Assembly (NCBI GenBank): GCA_023511475.1
Contig: JAIMBM010000108.1
Location: 1-8,288, forward strand
Direction of reading: 5' to 3'
DNA: 8,288 nucleotides
Source: Anaerolineae bacterium
GTDB lineage: Bacteria > Chloroflexota > Anaerolineae > SpSt-313
The number at the start of each line of letters is the position of its first letter. Position 1 is the first letter of the stretch. The position numbers and the translations under genes were made by a program. Shown piece by piece: positions 5,646 to 8,288 of the stretch. The notes beneath the pieces are model-generated. The model made no database searches. It worked only from the letters and a program-made list of their open reading frames with translations, and had not been told where the DNA came from.

Positions 5646-6820
5646 GACAGGCTTACCACTCTCCCCGCGCGGGCCACGGGTCCGGCCATCCTGCCATCGC
5701 GCCCGGTGACCTGGCCGACCCGGGTCTCTGCCAGAAGGCTTGCCGCCGCCTCCAGCACCTCCTCGGGAGGGATGTCCAGGCAGGCATGGTCGCGAGGGCA
5801 GATGCGCTGGTAGCACAGCCGGCAGTCGACCGGCCTGGTCAGCAAGCGATGGGCGACACGCCACGGCCCCCATTGCTCCGGCGGGTTGGTCGCAGCAAAC
5901 AGGACGACGACGGGCGTCTTGACCGCTGCCGCCACGTGTGCCGGTCCGGTGTTGTTCGTCACCACCAGGTCGGCGGCCTCCGCCAGCGCGGCAAGCTCGG
6001 CCAGGCCACTCGAGCCGGCCCAGCTCACTGCGGGGTTCCTCATGTGGCCGAGAATCCTGGCTGCGAGCGGCACCTCATCGGCCGAGCCCGTCAGGACGAC
6101 GTGCGCCCCAAGGCGCTCAACCAGGAGGTCGGCTACCGCTACGAAGCGCTGCCAGTCATAGGTGCGCGCCGGCATGGCACAGCCGGGGTGCAGCAGCACC
6201 AGCGGGCGGCGCGGGTCGTATCCCTCCATTGCCAGCCGTCGCACCACCTTCCGCCGAACGGGATCAGGCACCCGCAGGACCATCTCGGGGTTCTGCGTGC
6301 GGAACCCGACTGCTTCCACCAGGTTCAGCGCACGCTCGACTTCATGGTGCAGCCCCGGCGGCCAGTGATGGCGCGTCGTGAGGAGCGAACCGGCGCCGTC
6401 ATCGGTCGCGCCCAGCCGGAGCGGAATGCCCGCCAGGTAGCAGAGCAGCGCTGCCGGGAGCGGGCTCTGGTGATAGCTGGTGAAGATGATGGCCCCGTCA
6501 AAGCTGCGCTTGCGGAGCGTCTGAACAAGCCGCATCTCCCGCTCTGGATCGTGCGGCGCCTCCAGCCAGGGGTCGGTGAGCGGCGAGGCGTAGGCCAGCA
6601 CCTCGTCCAGGTCCGGATTGAGCCCGCGAATCTGCGCGCCCACGGGGCTGGTCAACAGGGTCAGGCATGCAGCCGGCCGGGTCTCCTTGATAGCGTGGAA
6701 GGCCGGCGTCATGAGGAGAACGTCGCCGAGGCTGTCCAGGCGCACGAGGAGGATCCGGCGAGCGTCGGCCCAGGAGTCCAGGTAAGCCTGCTTCCGCTGC
6801 AGCCAGCCCGCAATTCGCAT
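5642..6820 (-). CDS. Glycosyltransferase family 9 protein D (ADP-heptosyltransferase-like)
   Basis: A 392-residue GT9 protein of the WaaC/WaaF/RfaF type, expected to transfer heptose from a nucleotide-heptose to a growing glycan at the cytoplasmic face of the membrane. The first Rossmann strand is RRILLVRLDSLGDVLLMTPA, with the catalytic-type Asp in the GD at 32-33. The C-terminal half has LLHPG at 209-213, the PARTYDWQRF segment, and the donor-site motif TNNTGPAH at 288-295 followed by VVVLFAATNP. Then comes a Cys cluster C333-x2-C336-x4-C341-x5-C347. An N-terminal extension of about 20 residues precedes the Rossmann fold, as in protein B. I chose the ATG at 6820 because GAGGGG lies 5 nt before it; an in-frame GTG at 6826 is the alternative, but it would touch that ribosome binding site. 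It starts 9 bp after the hldE stop and overlaps gene C by ATGA. The last 28 or so residues are a Gly/Arg/Val-rich tail with no recognisable motif. The exact sugar and acceptor cannot be read from sequence. Confidence 0.92.
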   Translation of the reverse strand: MRIAGWLQRKQAYLDSWADARRILLVRLDSLGDVLLMTPAFHAIKETRPAACLTLLTSPVGAQIRGLNPDLDEVLAYASPLTDPWLEAPHDPEREMRLVQTLRKRSFDGAIIFTSYHQSPLPAALLCYLAGIPLRLGATDDGAGSLLTTRHHWPPGLHHEVERALNLVEAVGFRTQNPEMVLRVPDPVRRKVVRRLAMEGYDPRRPLVLLHPGCAMPARTYDWQRFVAVADLLVERLGAHVVLTGSADEVPLAARILGHMRNPAVSWAGSSGLAELAALAEAADLVVTNNTGPAHVAAAVKTPVVVLFAATNPPEQWGPWRVAHRLLTRPVDCRLCYQRICPRDHACLDIPPEEVLEAAASLLAETRVGQVTGRDGRMAGPVARAGRVVSLS

Positions 6821-6825
6821 GGCCA

Positions 6826-6831
6826 CCCCTC
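6826..6831 (-). promoter_or_regulatory. Ribosome binding site of GT9 gene D
   Basis: GAGGGG on the minus strand lies 5 nt before the ATG at 6820 and overlaps the stop codon of hldE (TGA at 6832-6830). It decides between two in-frame starts: the GTG at 6826 would sit on the site itself, so the ATG at 6820 is preferred. Confidence 0.6.
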
Positions 6832-8288
6832 AGCAGACCTGGGCACTCGAGCTGAGCGGCAGTGCCTCCACCGGGGCAACCTCCCCCTGCGCCCGCTCCG
6901 CAGTTGGGACCGGCACAGACCGCGAGAGCCGTGCAATCTTGCGCACGATTGCCGTCGTCGATTTGCCCTCGACCAGCGGCAGGATCACCACGCGCCCGCC
7001 GTACGAATGCACGATCCTGGCCTCAGGAAGGGATTCGACGGTATAGTCGCCGCCCTTGACGTGCACGTCAGGGCGCAGCTTGCTGATCAGGCGCTCCGGT
7101 GTGTCCTCCTCAAAGAGCACGACGTGGTCCACGGCCTCCAGCGCTGCAAGGACCGCCACGCGGTCCGCCTGACTGTTGATGGGGCGCGTCGGACCCTTCA
7201 GGCGCCGCACGCTCGCATCCGAGTTCACACCCACGATCAGCACATCCCCCAGAGCACGCGCCTGTTGCAGGAAGGTGACGTGGCCACTGTGCAGGATGTC
7301 GAAGCAACCATTGGTGAAGACGATACGCTTCCCCTCGCGCCGATAGCGCTGAACCAGCTCCTGCAGGTCCGTGGCCTCCGCCAGGGGGTCTCCCCGCTGG
7401 CTGAGCTTCTGCAGCAGCTCCTGCTGGAGGACGCAAGCCGTCCCGGCGCGGCTCGCCGAGACCGCCGCGGCCTCCGCGGCAATCTCGGCGGCGATGTGGA
7501 TGTCGCTACCGGCATCGAGGGCAAGGCTGAGGGCGGCGATGTAGGTGTCGCCGGCGCCGACCGGCTGGGCATTGGGCACCCGCCGCGGCAGCACGCGGTA
7601 GTAGGACCCGTCCCGACCAAAGACCGCCGAGCCCTCCTCGCCCAGAGTGATGATGATCCACTCCGTCAGAAGGCGGCGCATGAGCTGCGCACCCAGCTCT
7701 TGGAGGTGATTGTCAGCACGCTCCCTGCGCCAGCCGAGGCTGGCCGCGGCCTCGATATGGTTCGGCTTGACCACGCTCAGGGGGCAGTGCCGGAAGGCAA
7801 GCGGCCTCTTCGAGTCGAGCAGGACACGCTTGGCACTGCGACTGTTCAGCTCTGTGAGAGTCTCGATCAGGGCGGGGCTGACGATGCCGGAGTGATAGTC
7901 CGAGACCACAACCGTGTCGTGCTCTGCGAACAGCTCGCGGAACCGATCCAGAAACCGGCGACGCGTGTCCCGCGAGAGCGGGCGCGAGTCGCCTTCGTCA
8001 TACCGCACCAGGTACTGGCCGTTGGCCAGTATCCGCACCTTGTGCACCGTGGACCGATCGCTATCGACCAGCAGGTACGAGTCGTCGACCCCCCGCGCCC
8101 GCAGCTCGTGTCGGAGGACCTTTGATGCGTCGTCAGACCCGACGACAGAGAGGAAACACACCTGCCCGCCCAGACTGGCCACGTTGGCTGCCGTGTTGGC
8201 CGCGCCACCGGGCGCGAGGGTCCGGTACCGCGCCTCGACGACCGGCACCGGTGCCTCCGCACAGACCCGGGTCGCCTCGCCGTGCAGG
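6830..8288 (-). CDS. hldE: Bifunctional heptose-7-phosphate kinase / heptose-1-phosphate nucleotidyltransferase, HldE (RfaE) type; 5' end outside window
   Basis: In known HldE the N-terminal domain phosphorylates D-glycero-D-manno-heptose 7-phosphate at C1 and the C-terminal domain transfers AMP from ATP to give ADP-heptose, in the cytoplasm. The visible 485 residues show both halves. A PfkB/ribokinase domain (about 1-290) carries PGGAANTAANVASLGG near its start, SDYHSGIV mid-domain and the anion-hole motif GAGD at about 244-247. A nucleotidyltransferase domain (about 320-455) carries FTNGCFDILHSGHV (HxGH at about 333-336), VNSDASVRRLKG, VKGGDY and GKSTTAIVRKI. The frame stays open to the right edge; LHGEATRVCAEAPVPVVEA matches the usual HldE N-terminal region, so roughly 25-30 residues are missing and the internal GTG at 8248 is not the start. 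About 30 residues after the last motif form an unrecognised Pro/Ala/Ser-rich tail ending in Cys. It is the first gene of the visible operon, consistent with supplying activated heptose to the downstream GT9 proteins. Sugar stereochemistry and nucleotide specificity are inferred. Confidence 0.93.
   Translation of the reverse strand, partial: LHGEATRVCAEAPVPVVEARYRTLAPGGAANTAANVASLGGQVCFLSVVGSDDASKVLRHELRARGVDDSYLLVDSDRSTVHKVRILANGQYLVRYDEGDSRPLSRDTRRRFLDRFRELFAEHDTVVVSDYHSGIVSPALIETLTELNSRSAKRVLLDSKRPLAFRHCPLSVVKPNHIEAAASLGWRRERADNHLQELGAQLMRRLLTEWIIITLGEEGSAVFGRDGSYYRVLPRRVPNAQPVGAGDTYIAALSLALDAGSDIHIAAEIAAEAAAVSASRAGTACVLQQELLQKLSQRGDPLAEATDLQELVQRYRREGKRIVFTNGCFDILHSGHVTFLQQARALGDVLIVGVNSDASVRRLKGPTRPINSQADRVAVLAALEAVDHVVLFEEDTPERLISKLRPDVHVKGGDYTVESLPEARIVHSYGGRVVILPLVEGKSTTAIVRKIARLSRSVPVPTAERAQGEVAPVEALPLSSSAQVC

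Noticed and set aside
4452..5813. A 453-codon open frame on the plus strand opposite GT9 genes C and D
   Set aside because: The composition is low-complexity Arg/Pro/His and no motif was found; the minus strand carries clear GT9 motifs throughout.
5646..5873. Extended N-terminus of GT9 protein C (start at 5873)
   Set aside because: The extra 76 residues overlap gene D and have no GT9 similarity; the ATG at 5645 in an ATGA overlap begins exactly at the Rossmann strand.
5786..8125. A 779-codon open frame on the plus strand opposite hldE and GT9 gene D
   Set aside because: It shows no recognisable domain, is rich in Arg, His, Gln and Ala as expected from antisense of high-GC coding DNA, and lies opposite two genes whose motifs are unmistakable.
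1..8288. CRISPR arrays, tRNA or rRNA genes, insertion sequences, attachment sites, terminators
   Set aside because: No regularly spaced repeats, RNA gene signatures, transposase motifs or hairpin-plus-T-run structures were seen; virtually every base is coding on the minus strand.

Overview
This window holds seven end-to-end genes, all on the minus strand and transcribed right to left, packed as a single glycan-assembly operon. GC is high (about 67% by hand count over 421-780), and long spurious open frames on the opposite strand follow from that. The organism is a high-GC bacterium. The gene set (an HldE-type heptose kinase/nucleotidyltransferase followed by a run of GT9 'ADP-heptose:LPS heptosyltransferase'-type proteins) does not fix the phylum. 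It could be a Gram-negative or one of the high-GC lineages, such as Chloroflexota, Actinomycetota or deep Bacillota, that carry GT9 genes for S-layer or cell-wall glycans.

Layout in transcription order: a bifunctional HldE-like protein open at the right edge (6830-8288); GT9 protein D (5642-6820); GT9 protein C (4602-5645); GT9 protein B (3476-4585); GT9 protein A (2478-3482); a GT4-type GT-B glycosyltransferase (1237-2481); and a second GT-B glycosyltransferase starting at 1255. Gene borders are 9-bp and 16-bp gaps or 4-, 7- and 19-bp overlaps, most with a clear Shine-Dalgarno sequence inside the preceding gene, so the set is almost certainly one translationally coupled transcript. No internal promoter or terminator was seen. 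The likely joint task is to make a nucleotide-activated heptose (HldE) and add heptose or other sugars in sequence to one surface glycan. The isomerase (GmhA), phosphatase (GmhB) and epimerase (HldD) needed for ADP-heptose are not in the window and may lie upstream.

The left end is abnormal. The reading frame of the last glycosyltransferase, which looks complete except for its final helical segment, runs without a stop or frameshift into a fragment of HslU (ClpY), the ATPase of the HslUV protease. The fragment has the Walker B segment but not Walker A. The switch lies near 395-412 and coincides with a GC drop to about 59% over 1-400. The HslU segment resembles the Bacillota type. An assembly chimera or a recombination scar is more likely than a working fusion.

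The most useful biological observations are the four differently diverged GT9 proteins in one operon. Two (B and D) are close paralogues with an identical CxxC-x4-C-x5-C tail motif, C has a rearranged version of it, and A has none. B and C also have substitutions at positions usually conserved in the donor-nucleotide site.
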